The notes under the pieces were generated by a model. That model was not told the DNA's origin. It saw only the letters and a list, made by a program, of their open reading frames with translations, and did not search any database. A stretch of 64,000 nucleotides of DNA, from NCBI GenBank assembly GCA_031267825.1, contig JAIRYJ010000034.1, positions 1-64,000 on the forward strand. Reading direction: 5' to 3'. The DNA is from Bifidobacteriaceae bacterium (GTDB lineage Bacteria; Actinomycetota; Actinomycetes; Actinomycetales; WQXJ01). Shown here one piece after another: positions 44,667 through 53,803 of the stretch. The position numbers and the translations under genes are program-made. The first letter of the stretch is position 1. The number at the start of each line of letters is the position of its first letter.

Positions 44667-45144
44667 GCGGTTCGGGTGCCTGCCCGGCCGCGCCACCGGC
44701 TGAACCGGTGGCGGGTGGCTGACCATCACGTTCGGCCGCGCCACCGGCCGAACCCGTGGTAGGTGGCTTGCCCGTCCGTCCGGTGGAGCGTTCCCCGCGC
44801 TCCGCCGGACCGGCGAACCACGCCCGGGGTAGGACAACCACAAGCAAAGCGAGAACCGGTGCCGCTGTAATCCAAAACAACCCGACGGCATCGCCCTGAA
44901 CCAAAATATCCCCACCTGGGCCACGCAAAGCGGCCGCCTGGGCCGCCAGAAGAGCGCCAACCGCCGCGCCGACCGCACCCACCGGGCCGCTAACCGCACG
45001 GGCCGCCACAGCCACACCGATCACCGCCACCAAACCCAGCGAGAACCCCAACGGCAACGACCAACGATGCCAAATGGTCGCCAGCAGTGTGACCACCGCG
45101 CCGACCACAGCCCAGGCAGCGCCCCGGCGAATCGAACTAAGCAC
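44569..45144 (-). CDS. Small polytopic membrane protein, DUF6113-like
   Basis: About 191 residues from the GTG at 45144, which overlaps the typA stop by a few bases. Four hydrophobic segments lie in the first ~120 residues (AAWAVVGAVVTLLATIW, LGLVAVIGVAVAARA, VGAVGAAVGALLAAQAAAL, FWITAAPVLALLVVVLP). The rest is a hydrophilic tail with TGSAGGAA-type repeats. The position after typA and the topology resemble actinobacterial DUF6113 proteins; the name is tentative. The last 98 bases are antisense to the 3' end of the surface protein gene, so the true stop could be questioned, but the frame is clear upstream. Confidence 0.6.
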   Translation of the reverse strand: MLSSIRRGAAWAVVGAVVTLLATIWHRWSLPLGFSLGLVAVIGVAVAARAVSGPVGAVGAAVGALLAAQAAALRGPGGDILVQGDAVGLFWITAAPVLALLVVVLPRAWFAGPAERGERSTGRTGKPPTTGSAGGAAERDGQPPATGSAGGAAGQAPEPLTGPARRADGRPGSARLQPQPEPAEPESPTAE

Positions 45145-47209
45145 CCGGCAATTGTCCCTCACGTTTGATCCGGCCCCGCTCCTTGGCCCGCGATTCAGCC
45201 GACAATTCCGTTTTACGGATACGGGTAATCTCCGGCGTAACCTCAACACATTCATCAGCCGCGGCGAACTCTAGAGCCTCCTCTAGTGACAAACGCCTGG
45301 GCGGTGTTAGACGCTCTAATTCGTCACCAGTCGAAGAACGCATATTGGTTAGTTTCTTTTCCCGCGTGATGTTGACGTCCATATCCTCATTACGCGGATT
45401 TTCGCCAACCACCATGCCTTCATAAACCTCTTCGGTTGGGCCAACAAAGAAGCTGCCCCGGTCTTGCAACGCGGTGATCGCATAAGGTGTCGCCACTCCG
45501 GCTCTATCAGCCACCATTGAACCCGAATTACGCAGCTCAATTGGCCCAGCCCAAGGCTCATGCCCCTCGGCTATCGACGAGGCGATACCAGTGCCACGAG
45601 TCTCAGTTAGGAACTGTGTCCTGAAAGAAATCAACCCGCGGGCAGGCACCAAGAACTCCATCCGAACCCAGCCTGATCCATGATTCGCCATTGTTACCAT
45701 CCGGCCGCGACGCTGCGCCAGTAGTTGAGTCACCGTCCCCAGGTACTGCTCAGGGGCATCAACTGTCATCCGTTCAATCGGTTCCATTAGGACGCCATCG
45801 ACCATTTTGGTGACGACTTGCGGCTTGCCAACGGTCAGCTCAAAACCTTCACGCCGCATCTGTTCAACCAGCACAGCCAAGGCGAGTTCACCGCGTCCTT
45901 GCACTTCCCAAACATCCGGCCGACCAGTTTCCAGCAGACGGATCGAAACGTTGCCAACTAGTTCCCGTTCCAGCCGGTCCTTGACTTGGCGGGCGGTCAG
46001 CTTGTGGCCCCGGACTTTGCCTGCCAGTGGGGATGTGTTAATGCCGACTGTCATTGAGATGGCTGGATCATCAACTGTGATTCCTGGCAGTGGGCGAGGA
46101 TCAGCCGGATCGGTCAGAGTGTCGCCAATCATGATCTGGCTGATACCAGCTACCGCCACGATGTCGCCCGCCCGGGCCAAACTAGTTGGCACCCTGTCGA
46201 GTGCTTCGGTGGCTAATAGTTCAGTCACTTTGACGTTTTGGATTGACCCGTCTTGGCGGACCCAAGCCACCGTTTGGCCTTTGCGGAGTTCCCCGTTGTA
46301 CAACCTGAGCAGTGCCAGGCGTCCCAGAAATGGTGATGCGTCCAGGTTGGTGACGTGCGCTTGGAGTGGCGCCAGCGGATCATAGGACGGCGCTGGGATG
46401 GTTTCGATGATCGTCCTGAAGAGTGCTTCAAGGTCCGGGCTGTCTGGCACTTGGCCGTCAGGTGGCGCCTCAAGGCTGGCCCGGCCGGCTTTGGCTGAGG
46501 CGTAGACAACAGGGAAATCAAGCACATGGTCGAGGTTTAGTTCCGGGTTGTCCTCAGTCAGGTCGCTGGCCAAAGACAGCACCAGGTCGGTGGTTTCTGA
46601 GACAACCTCAGCGATCCGCGCATCGGGCCGGTCCACTTTGTTGACCACCACTATGACCGGCAGTTCGGCGGCTAGGGCTTTACGCAGCACGAACCGGGTC
46701 TGTGGCAGCGGACCTTCGGAGGCGTCGACCAGCAGCACTACTCCGTCAACCATTGACAAGCCGCGTTCGACTTCTCCGCCAAAGTCGGCGTGGCCGGGGG
46801 TGTCAACCACGTTGATTGTGACACCATCCCAGTTGGCCGTCGGAGCCGTCCCAGTTTCGTTGGACGATGCCGCCGTCCCAGTTTCCTCTCCCGTCCCAGT
46901 TCCGTTGGACGGTGGAGCCGTCCCAGTTCCCGCTCCCGCCTCCGCACCTGCTACAGCCTCAGACCCGGCCGCGCTGGGCGGCTTGGCGGCCGGCCCACGG
47001 TAATGCACCGCCGTGTTCTTGGCCAGGATAGTGATGCCTTTCTCACGCTCCAGGTCACCAGAATCAAGTGCCCGTTCCTCGACGTGAGCATGGTCACCGA
47101 AGGCTCCCGTTTGCCACAACATAGCGTCCACCAGGGTGGTCTTACCGTGATCGACATGTGCCACTATCGCCACATTGCGCAGATCAGGCCGGGATGCGGA
47201 ATTGGGCAT
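45137..47209 (-). CDS. typA: Translational GTPase TypA/BipA with an insertion in the G domain
   Basis: 690 residues from the ATG at 47209; the frame opens at 47302. The G1 motif [12 protein letters not shown], switch I region [16 protein letters not shown]3 [11 protein letters not shown] and G4 NKVDRPDA are all present, and the C-terminal TypA-specific part ([23 protein letters not shown]) is normal. Between AVHYRG and [14 protein letters not shown] there are ~52 extra low-complexity residues (46840-46995; [14 protein letters not shown]). Typical TypA has only a few residues there. The DNA of the insertion is built from GTCCCAGTT repeats and includes the GGACGATGCC word. TypA acts on the ribosome in stress and assembly. 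Confidence 0.95.
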   Translation of the reverse strand: MPNSASRPDLRNVAIVAHVDHGKTTLVDAMLWQTGAFGDHAHVEERALDSGDLEREKGITILAKNTAVHYRGPAAKPPSAAGSEAVAGAEAGAGTGTAPPSNGTGTGEETGTAASSNETGTAPTANWDGVTINVVDTPGHADFGGEVERGLSMVDGVVLLVDASEGPLPQTRFVLRKALAAELPVIVVVNKVDRPDARIAEVVSETTDLVLSLASDLTEDNPELNLDHVLDFPVVYASAKAGRASLEAPPDGQVPDSPDLEALFRTIIETIPAPSYDPLAPLQAHVTNLDASPFLGRLALLRLYNGELRKGQTVAWVRQDGSIQNVKVTELLATEALDRVPTSLARAGDIVAVAGISQIMIGDTLTDPADPRPLPGITVDDPAISMTVGINTSPLAGKVRGHKLTARQVKDRLERELVGNVSIRLLETGRPDVWEVQGRGELALAVLVEQMRREGFELTVGKPQVVTKMVDGVLMEPIERMTVDAPEQYLGTVTQLLAQRRGRMVTMANHGSGWVRMEFLVPARGLISFRTQFLTETRGTGIASSIAEGHEPWAGPIELRNSGSMVADRAGVATPYAITALQDRGSFFVGPTEEVYEGMVVGENPRNEDMDVNITREKKLTNMRSSTGDELERLTPPRRLSLEEALEFAAADECVEVTPEITRIRKTELSAESRAKERGRIKREGQLPGA
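46840..46995 (-). repeat. GTCCCAGTT-type repeats encoding the TypA insertion
   Basis: The plus strand shows at least four CGTCCCAGTT units with TTGGACG spacers between 46846 and 46945. The whole stretch is in frame with typA. Confidence 0.8.
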
Positions 47210-47464
47210 GCTCAAATTACTTTCTGGTTGACGATGGGCCGTTAGCTGACGCTGATGGCGCCCGGGCCGCGGTCTCGCGGCCCATGATGGTTGGCTGGTC
47301 ACCTAGCTGACCGTGTGCTCCGCGAGCCGTGCGGTTGGCCAGGACCCAGCCGCCAAGTCTAGCCGGACAGCCCGCCATTCTCTCGCCAGATGGGTTGTCC
47401 ATGTCGGTGCTGTGGCTGGCTGAGCTGGCCCGGCCGTTGGCGTCGGGAAGTCGACCCAGCGGAC

Positions 47465-47576
47465 GATAGTTTGACGTCGAGGAAAACTAATTCCTCCGGG
47501 GAATTAAGTAACGGATAGTTTGACGTCGAGGAAAACTAATTCCTCCGGGGAATTAGGTGACGGATAGTTTGACGTC
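47465..47576 (+). repeat. Tandem GATAGTTTGACGTC / AATTCC element
   Basis: GATAGTTTGACGTC occurs at 47465, 47514 and 47563 (period 49). The AATTCC-GGAATT core follows the first two. The reverse complement of this order is found at 16513-16676. The 395-bp gap between typA and trmD holds only this array and the typA upstream region; no gene is visible. Confidence 0.85.
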
Positions 47577-47604
47577 AAGACAGATGCGAAGTCGAGGGGC
47601 CTGG

Positions 47605-48354
47605 TCAGTTTTCGCGCTGGGCGGCCAGGCCGGGCCGCATCACCCGAGTGCGGGACTCAGCCTGGGCTTGACGCCAGGCGGCGATCCGTCCATGATCACC
47701 AGACAGCAAAACCGGCGGCACCTCCAGGCCGCGCCAAACCGGCGGCTTGGTGTAAACCGGGCCCTCAAGCAGACCGGCCTGGGTGTGTGATTCCTCGGCC
47801 AGGGATTCGGCGTTACCTAGAACACCTGGGATCAGCCTGGTTATGGCTTCGATCATGACCAGCGCGGCGACCTCCCCCCCGGCCAGGACGTAGTCACCGA
47901 TCGACAATTCGGCGACTTCCAGTCCGGCACGGTCACGGTAGTGCCGCGCCACGCGAGCGTCGATCCCCTCATACCGGCCGCAAGCGAACACCAGACGGGT
48001 GGCACGCGCTAGGCGGCTAGCTGTTGGTTGGTCAAACAATTCGCCCGATGGCGTCGGCACAATCAGTACAACACCTGGTGTCCCATCCGGCCCAGCGACG
48101 TCATCAGGCGCCAGACCCAGCTCACCAGCCGCCAGCACCGCATCAAGCGCCTCCCCCCAGGGGCGCGGACTCATCACCATGCCGGCACCACCGCCATAGG
48201 GGGTGTCATCAACAGTCCGATGCCGATCACGCGTCCAATCGCGCAAGTCATGGACATCTAGCCGGATCAGACCAGCGGCCCGCGCCCGGCCCAGCAGTGA
48301 CAGACCAGCCGACTGGAAATAGTCCGGGAAAATCGAGACAACATCAATCCTCAC
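47605..48354 (-). CDS. trmD: tRNA (guanine-N1)-methyltransferase
   Basis: 249 residues of the SPOUT class. It begins [13 protein letters not shown] and has [24 protein letters not shown] and [15 protein letters not shown], which form the knotted SAM site. It methylates G37 of tRNAs with G at position 36. It starts with GTG overlapping the rimM stop as GTGA, so the two are coupled. The gene order rpsP-KH-rimM-trmD is the classical ribosome-maturation operon; rplS is not seen downstream. Confidence 0.96.
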   Translation of the reverse strand: MRIDVVSIFPDYFQSAGLSLLGRARAAGLIRLDVHDLRDWTRDRHRTVDDTPYGGGAGMVMSPRPWGEALDAVLAAGELGLAPDDVAGPDGTPGVVLIVPTPSGELFDQPTASRLARATRLVFACGRYEGIDARVARHYRDRAGLEVAELSIGDYVLAGGEVAALVMIEAITRLIPGVLGNAESLAEESHTQAGLLEGPVYTKPPVWRGLEVPPVLLSGDHGRIAAWRQAQAESRTRVMRPGLAAQREN

Positions 48355-48893
48355 GCCACCACACCATCCTCCGGGGCCGGCCGGGCCGCCACCAGTCCCG
48401 GCGGCGGGTCAATCACCACCAGCCCACCAGGCACATCAATCACCGGCACGAACCGCTCAATCAACGGCACCAGAGCCAGTCCGGCGCCATCCTGTTCAAT
48501 TTCCAGCCAATCCTGGGCTGGCCCATAAACCAAGTCATTAACAGTCCCAGCAGGCGTCCCATCAGGTAGTTCGACCGCCAAACCACGCAACTCAGCCGGA
48601 TACCAGGCCTGATCCTCCTCAGCCGGATCAACCTCAGCCACCAGTTTGGCTCCCCGCAACGCCTCAGCCGTGGTCCGGTCAGTCAGCTCAGCGAAGCTAG
48701 CCACCGGCCAGCCAGTCGTTGCCCGGTAGGACCGCAAAGTCAAACGCGGCGGACCACCTGGTTGGGCGGCATCGTCCACGCGGAAAACCGAACCAGGCTG
48801 GAAACGCAGATCAGGCCGATCCGTCCGAAGCTCCAACACGACGTCACCACGCACACCATGAGCCCGGCCAACACCGGCGACAACCACTTCCAC
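48351..48893 (-). CDS. rimM: 16S rRNA processing protein RimM
   Basis: About 180 residues from the GTG at 48893 ([20 protein letters not shown]); the frame opens at 49076 but the upstream part overlaps the KH gene and lacks RimM similarity. The N-terminal barrel has [10 protein letters not shown], and the C-terminal PRC barrel has [13 protein letters not shown] and [13 protein letters not shown]. It helps 30S assembly by binding uS19. No strong ribosome site is seen, so the start is uncertain. A GGCGGCATCGTCC variant is in the middle (48771-48783). Confidence 0.93.
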   Translation of the reverse strand: MEVVVAGVGRAHGVRGDVVLELRTDRPDLRFQPGSVFRVDDAAQPGGPPRLTLRSYRATTGWPVASFAELTDRTTAEALRGAKLVAEVDPAEEDQAWYPAELRGLAVELPDGTPAGTVNDLVYGPAQDWLEIEQDGAGLALVPLIERFVPVIDVPGGLVVIDPPPGLVAARPAPEDGVVA

Positions 48894-48972
48894 GCCGACG
48901 CCTAACGCTGCCCAGGCACAGCGGGCCAGACGGTTGTTTTGACCACCCGCCAGCGCCGGACAAACAACACGG

Positions 48973-49212
48973 TCAACGACGGTCGGTGTCAACCACGTCA
49001 ACCCGCACATCGCCCTCACGCGACAACGCGTTGATGACAACCCGCAAGGCCCGTGCGGTGCGCCCACCGCGCCCAATCACCCGTCCCAGATCGTCAGGCG
49101 CGACCCTAACTTCGAGGAGTTGGCCGCGTCGGTTGCGCCGCTCGCGCACCACAACCGAATCAGGATCGTCAACGATCCCCCGGACCATGTGCTCAAGCGC
49201 CTCAGCTAGCAT
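48973..49212 (-). CDS. khpA: KH-domain RNA-binding protein
   Basis: 79 residues with one KH domain: LLEVRVAPDDLGRVIGRGGR, where the GRGG loop is the RNA-binding GxxG. The start overlaps the rpsP stop as TAATG. This KhpA-type protein between rpsP and rimM is conserved in Gram-positive bacteria and binds many RNAs, often with KhpB. Confidence 0.94.
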   Translation of the reverse strand: MLAEALEHMVRGIVDDPDSVVVRERRNRRGQLLEVRVAPDDLGRVIGRGGRTARALRVVINALSREGDVRVDVVDTDRR

Positions 49213-49778
49213 TACCCGGCCGCGCTGTCTTCGGCTGGTTGATCAAGGCCATCGGCCTGGCTGGCCGCCTCCGCGGCTCCTTCCGGCGCGGCCTCAACGC
49301 CAACTTCCGGTTCGGCCGAAGCGGCCCGAGCGGCAGCTTCGGCCGCCGCCTGATCGGCTTTAGCTTTAGCCTCAGCGGCTTCCTTTTCAGCTTTAGCCTT
49401 GGCTTCAGACCGACGGGTGACCTCTTTGAGAGCTTCGGCTTCAGCCGCCTCAAGGGCAGCCGCCGCCTCAGCCGCCGCCGCTTGACGGGCCGGCAGTTTG
49501 AGAGTGCCTTCCTTATAGGGCAGTCCCTTGAACTTCTGCCAGTCGCCAGTCAGTTTGAGCTGCACCAACACTGGTTCGGTTGGCTGCGCCCCAACCGACA
49601 GCCAATACTGGACCCGCTCTGAATTGACCTTAATAAAGGAGGGGTCCTCTCCTGGATGGTATTGGCCGATCTCTTCGATAACACGGCCATCGCGCTTAGC
49701 CCGCGAGTCCACAACAACAATGCGGTAGTAGGGTGCCCGGATCTTACCCAGGCGCTTAAGACGAATCTTCACAGCCAC
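49212..49778 (-). CDS. rpsP: 30S ribosomal protein bS16 with a long Ala/Glu-rich tail
   Basis: 188 residues; bS16 is normally ~80-90 in many bacteria and ~140-160 in actinobacteria. The core is clear: [39 protein letters not shown] and [10 protein letters not shown]. From about residue 95 the sequence becomes an alanine-rich charged helix ([20 protein letters not shown]) and an acidic Ala/Gln end. It is the first gene of the rpsP-khpA-rimM-trmD operon. The 327-bp gap upstream (49779-50105) holds its promoter and the 3' side of the permease operon, with no gene I can support. Confidence 0.95.
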   Translation of the reverse strand: MAVKIRLKRLGKIRAPYYRIVVVDSRAKRDGRVIEEIGQYHPGEDPSFIKVNSERVQYWLSVGAQPTEPVLVQLKLTGDWQKFKGLPYKEGTLKLPARQAAAAEAAAALEAAEAEALKEVTRRSEAKAKAEKEAAEAKAKADQAAAEAAARAASAEPEVGVEAAPEGAAEAASQADGLDQPAEDSAAG

Positions 49779-50105
49779 AGCGGCGGTTACTTCCTTTACC
49801 TTCTTGGTTTGGAGCCGCTGGCGTTAACCCAGTGGGGTGGGACTGACCAAGCGGCAGGTTGACGGGCCGACCGGTTGAGAGGGTCCGGCGGGCGCGCATA
49901 CAGTCGCTAATTGTGCCAGAAACCTGCCCCCAGACTCAAAGCCGTCAGTGTGGGCCACCAAACCGGCCACAGCTACTCAAGCGAACCTTCCACCGCACGC
50001 CATGGCCCGCGACGCTGCCTGGGTGGGTGTCGGCCTGGCCAACCTGGGCGGCGCGGCGGCCGTCCCCGAATGGGCAGGCCAGCCCTGGCCGCGTCAGGCG
50101 AGTGG

Positions 50106-51098
50106 TCAGCCTTTGACGGAGCCAGCCAGCAAGCCGCGCACAAAGTAGCGCTGCAAAGCCAAGAAAACACCCATCGGCACAATGGTCGAGACAAACGCGC
50201 CGGCCGCCAAGAGATGCCAGCGTGATCCGAGTGATCCGGCCATATCTGATAGGCGGGCAGTGATCGGCGCTAAGTCCGGCGTGTTACCGCCGAAGGCGAG
50301 TGCTACCAGCAGATCATTCCAAACCCAGAGGAATTGGAAAATAGCGAAAGACGCGATAGCGGGCACCATCAGGGGCAAAATTATTCTGAAAAAAGTGGTC
50401 ACATGTCCGGCGCCGTCTACCCGGGCGGCTTCAACTAGTGACCGTGGGATCTCTTTCATAAAGTTATGCAGCAAGAAGATCGCTAAAGGCAGACCAAACA
50501 TGGCGTGCGATAGCCACAACACCCAGAAAGAAGAGTTCAAACCCAGGTTGACGTATTGTGTCAGTAACGGCACCATCGCTACTTGAATTGGTACGACTTG
50601 CAGTGCGAAAATCCCGACAAACAGAATGTTCGAGCCGCGGAACGGTATCCAAGCGAAAGCGTAAGCCGCTAACAAAGCCAGGAATATCGGAATAACAACG
50701 GCCGGCAATGTCATCACAATTGAGTTGACAAAATAGTCAGCCAGATTAGCTGTTCCCGTACCGCTTAGCACCGTGCCATAGTGGTCCAGCGAAAATCCGC
50801 CCCAATTGGATGGTTTCAGCGCCTCCCACCAGCCGGTTGTTCTAATGTCCTGAACTGACCCACGGAAAGATGTCACCAGCAGGCCAAAAGTCGGCACCGA
50901 CCAAAGCACGCCAACACATATCGCGATCGTCGAGGCCGCTGAAGAGGTCAGGACCCGCCTCGCCCGGGCCGCCCGCCGTCCCAGCCGTTGTCTTGGGCCG
51001 CCATTTTGTACGATGCCGTCCTCTCGGCTCCCGTCACCGGGTTTGGTTTTAGCTGGCTGGTTGTTCTTGGCCGGACCAGCGATTCGCGCGGCGGTCAC
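50106..51098 (-). CDS. Carbohydrate ABC transporter permease (MalG/AglG type)
   Basis: 330 residues with six membrane segments and the EAA loop EIPRSLVEAARVDGAGHVT followed by LPLMVPAIASFA, which contacts the ATPase. The N-terminal ~45 residues are hydrophilic. The start overlaps the other permease stop as ATGA (51095-51098). It is the last gene of binding protein-permease-permease. No ATPase gene follows, so a shared MsmK-like ATPase is expected elsewhere. The GATGCCGTC word at 51012-51020 is in the 5' part. Confidence 0.92.
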   Translation of the reverse strand: MTAARIAGPAKNNQPAKTKPGDGSREDGIVQNGGPRQRLGRRAARARRVLTSSAASTIAICVGVLWSVPTFGLLVTSFRGSVQDIRTTGWWEALKPSNWGGFSLDHYGTVLSGTGTANLADYFVNSIVMTLPAVVIPIFLALLAAYAFAWIPFRGSNILFVGIFALQVVPIQVAMVPLLTQYVNLGLNSSFWVLWLSHAMFGLPLAIFLLHNFMKEIPRSLVEAARVDGAGHVTTFFRIILPLMVPAIASFAIFQFLWVWNDLLVALAFGGNTPDLAPITARLSDMAGSLGSRWHLLAAGAFVSTIVPMGVFLALQRYFVRGLLAGSVKG

Positions 51099-52084
51099 CG
51101 GATGTCCTCCGTCAGTTTGAGTTGGCGCACGTTGTAGGCGATCACCGGCACCACAATCACGAACAGGAGCACGGCCAGGGCCGCTCCAACACCTTTGTCA
51201 TTGTTGTTGAAAGACCAAGTGTAGAAATCGTTAGCTACAACTGATGCGTGGTAGAGGCGGCCTTGCATAGTGCGGACAATGTCGAAGGCTTTCAGGGCTG
51301 TCATCGCCACTGTTGTCAAAACCACCACCAGAGACGGCCGGATCATCGGCACAGTGACATGACGGAACATTTTGATACCTGTCACACCGTCAAGCCGGGC
51401 TGCCTCAATAATGTCATCTGGGATCGCCTTGATTGAGGCGCTCAGAACTGTCATAGCGAATCCGGCCTGAATCCAGATCATCACCACCATTAAGAAAAAC
51501 GTGTTCCAGGGTGCGTCAATCAACCAGTATGGCGCCTGGGCGTCCTCAGAACCGAACCAACCCGCCACTGTCACATAGGCCCGCGACAACGCGCCAACCC
51601 GGTTGTCGTAGACGAACTTCCAAATGATTGACGCCCCGACCATTGAGATGGCCATCGGCAGGAAGATCAGAGTCTTAGCGAACTTTTCTACTTTGGCGCG
51701 GTCCACCAGTACGGCGTAAACCAGCCCAATGACTGTTGACAAGAGCGGCACTAACACAACCCACGCCACAGTGTTCCGCAGTGTGGTTAGGAATTCAGGG
51801 TCCCGCAGGATGAAACCGAAGTTCTTCAGCCCAACAAAATCATCTGATGTCTGGTCAAAGAAAGAGTTCCTAATGGTGACCAGGGCCGGATAGATCAACC
51901 CAAAGGCGACTAGCGCCAGTGCGGGGAACAAGAAGACGGCCGCTGTCACCCAGCGCGGCCGTCTTCTTGGACGGTCAGCCAGGATCAGCACCAAAGCCAT
52001 CACCAGGGCGAACAACGCTATGGCGATGATCATCAGGAGCAGTTTGCCGCCCGCTGTGGTGGGATGTAGCAGCAGCTCATCCAT
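51095..52084 (-). CDS. Carbohydrate ABC transporter permease (MalF/AglF type)
   Basis: 329 residues with an N-terminal pair and further membrane segments, and the EAA loop AIPDDIIEAARLDGVTG. It lacks the extra N-terminal domain of E. coli MalF. AGGAG lies ~9 nt before the ATG. It follows the binding protein by 82 bp, which contains a 17-bp perfect hairpin. The sugar is not determined; the AglF-like form suggests an alpha-glucoside. Confidence 0.92.
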   Translation of the reverse strand: MDELLLHPTTAGGKLLLMIIAIALFALVMALVLILADRPRRRPRWVTAAVFLFPALALVAFGLIYPALVTIRNSFFDQTSDDFVGLKNFGFILRDPEFLTTLRNTVAWVVLVPLLSTVIGLVYAVLVDRAKVEKFAKTLIFLPMAISMVGASIIWKFVYDNRVGALSRAYVTVAGWFGSEDAQAPYWLIDAPWNTFFLMVVMIWIQAGFAMTVLSASIKAIPDDIIEAARLDGVTGIKMFRHVTVPMIRPSLVVVLTTVAMTALKAFDIVRTMQGRLYHASVVANDFYTWSFNNNDKGVGAALAVLLFVIVVPVIAYNVRQLKLTEDIR

Positions 52085-52115
52085 GGTTTCTAACTCCTAA
52101 TCGGGGCCGGGGTGA

Positions 52116-52153
52116 TGGTGTGGCTGGTCTTCGGGGGAAGACCAGCCACACCA
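52116..52153 (-). terminator. 17-bp perfect hairpin between binding protein and permease genes
   Basis: TGGTGTGGCTGGTCTTC pairs perfectly with its complement across a GGGG loop. It lies 14 nt after the binding-protein stop. There is no T tract. It probably acts as a partial terminator or 3' stabiliser that keeps binding protein in excess over permease. Confidence 0.7.
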
Positions 52154-52166
52154 GTCAGTTCAGCGA

Positions 52167-53534
52167 TCAGTCCTTGGGCCAGGCCGCTTCAATGGCGTCA
52201 GCCACATCTTGTTCCGGCTTGACTTCAGCGAAGTAGGCCGTCATCTGTTTCCAGAAGGCGTCCGATCCAACCACGGCCGGCATCAGGTCAGAACCATCGA
52301 ACCGGAACTCAGCTGATGGATCAGCTAGCAGCCCGTAAGCCAGTTGGTCAACCGCCGATTTGAGGTTCGACTTGACCAGGCCGTTGTTAGCTGTGGTCCA
52401 GCCGCCGTCAGTCACCTTGGCTTTCTCATTGGCCCATTCCGGGCTGGACAAGAAGGTCTGGAAAGCGACCACCTCTGGGCGGTCAGCGAAGGCCGCCACA
52501 AAGTCACCGGCGCCGAGGATCGGCTTTGAGGACGGGTCAGATGATGGCAGATAGAAAGCCCAAATGTCACCGTTTTCGCCCACGTCAGCGTTCTCAGCGG
52601 CGAAATTGCCACCATAGAAGGAGGCCTGGCGGTGCAAGAAGCACTGGCCGTCCAGGATTGGTGTACCCGCGTCAGTCCAAGGCGTCGCAGCGATCGAAAC
52701 GATGTCGCCGATCCCAGCGTTGACGTAGGAGTCGTTACGCAGAATCTTCGACATTTCTTTCAGCGAATCAACGATCTTCGGGTCATTGAACCGGATTTCA
52801 TGGTTAACCCACTGGTCGTAGGCTTGCGGCCCGGCGGACCGTAACACCATGTCCTCAACCCAGTCGGTTGCCACCCAACCCGTGGCGTCGCCATCGGCTA
52901 TCCCAGCGCACCACGGCTTGGCTTGGCCGTCCGCCGCGATGTCGGCTGTCAAAGTCAGCAGATCGTCCCAAGTCTGGGGCACTTCGTAGCCGTATTGGGT
53001 GAAGGCGCTGGGTGAATACCAGACCAGGGACTTAACTGAGGCGCCGAGTGGCGCCGCGTAGAGCGTGCCGCCAACGCTGCCGTAGTTCCTCCACGATGCC
53101 GTCCAATATTGGTCGACGTTTTGGGCAACAGCCGCCGGAACTGGCAAGACTTTGCCGGTGGCAACAGCTTGCTGCAGCAAACCGGGCTGCGGGAAAGCCA
53201 CGATGTCCGCCACCGCTCCAGCCTCGATCCGGCCCAGCACGTCAGCTGTCAACGACTTGGAGCCTTCATATTTGACCGTCAGGCCGGTGCAAGCGGCGAA
53301 CGGTTTGAATGATTCCTCATATGATGCCCCCTCCGTATCAACGAAGGTGGTGTAAACGGTGACACTCTTGCCTGACAAGTCACCGTACTGTTCATAGGCG
53401 GAACAGTCGGCCGTTGTCGCGGAGTCGCCACCGCCGCCCGCCTCTTTGTCATCTGTACCGCAAGCCGCCACAGCGCCGGCCAGCACTAGGCCCATTCCCG
53501 CCGCTACAACAACTCTGCCTAATGAGCGCTTCAT
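52167..53534 (-). CDS. Carbohydrate ABC transporter substrate-binding lipoprotein
   Basis: 455 residues. The lipoprotein signal ends VLAGAVAACGTDD, with the lipidated Cys after LAGAVAA. The mature protein has the two-lobed family 1 solute-binding fold: SVTVYTTFVDTEGASYEESF, VADIVAFPQPGLLQ, GGTLYAAPLGASVKSLVWYS and VPQTWDDLLTL, and an ATPWTDAGTPILDGQCFLHRQ stretch. It resembles AglE-type alpha-glucoside binders, though specificity cannot be read from sequence. GAAAGG precedes the ATG. The 269-bp upstream gap contains GTTCGAAC near 53551 as a possible operator half and no gene. Confidence 0.9.
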   Translation of the reverse strand: MKRSLGRVVVAAGMGLVLAGAVAACGTDDKEAGGGGDSATTADCSAYEQYGDLSGKSVTVYTTFVDTEGASYEESFKPFAACTGLTVKYEGSKSLTADVLGRIEAGAVADIVAFPQPGLLQQAVATGKVLPVPAAVAQNVDQYWTASWRNYGSVGGTLYAAPLGASVKSLVWYSPSAFTQYGYEVPQTWDDLLTLTADIAADGQAKPWCAGIADGDATGWVATDWVEDMVLRSAGPQAYDQWVNHEIRFNDPKIVDSLKEMSKILRNDSYVNAGIGDIVSIAATPWTDAGTPILDGQCFLHRQASFYGGNFAAENADVGENGDIWAFYLPSSDPSSKPILGAGDFVAAFADRPEVVAFQTFLSSPEWANEKAKVTDGGWTTANNGLVKSNLKSAVDQLAYGLLADPSAEFRFDGSDLMPAVVGSDAFWKQMTAYFAEVKPEQDVADAIEAAWPKD

Positions 53535-53803
53535 TGCCGCTACCTTTCTGGTTCGAACGATTCGCCGGTGTGTCCCACCGGCTCGGGCCGCACCGCCAAC
53601 ACCAGGGATGATTCAGCGCGGCCTAATGACGTAACCGTAAGCCGGCTGGCGACCGCTTGGAATACCCACAAAACCCTGCCATTAGGTCACGATTCGACTA
53701 TCGTTCCACCCATAACAGCAGGTCAAGCACTCGCGGGGACGTTCAGTGGGCGCCGACGGGTGCCTCAAGATGTGACCTAAAAGCAACCCTGGAGCCCTGG
53801 TCG

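Noticed and set aside
49859-50225. Open frames on the plus strand downstream of the permease, including one with MARDAAWVGVGLANLGGAA.
   Set aside because: They overlap the permease 3' end antisense and lack a convincing start. The fragment looks protein-like, but I could not place it in a family.
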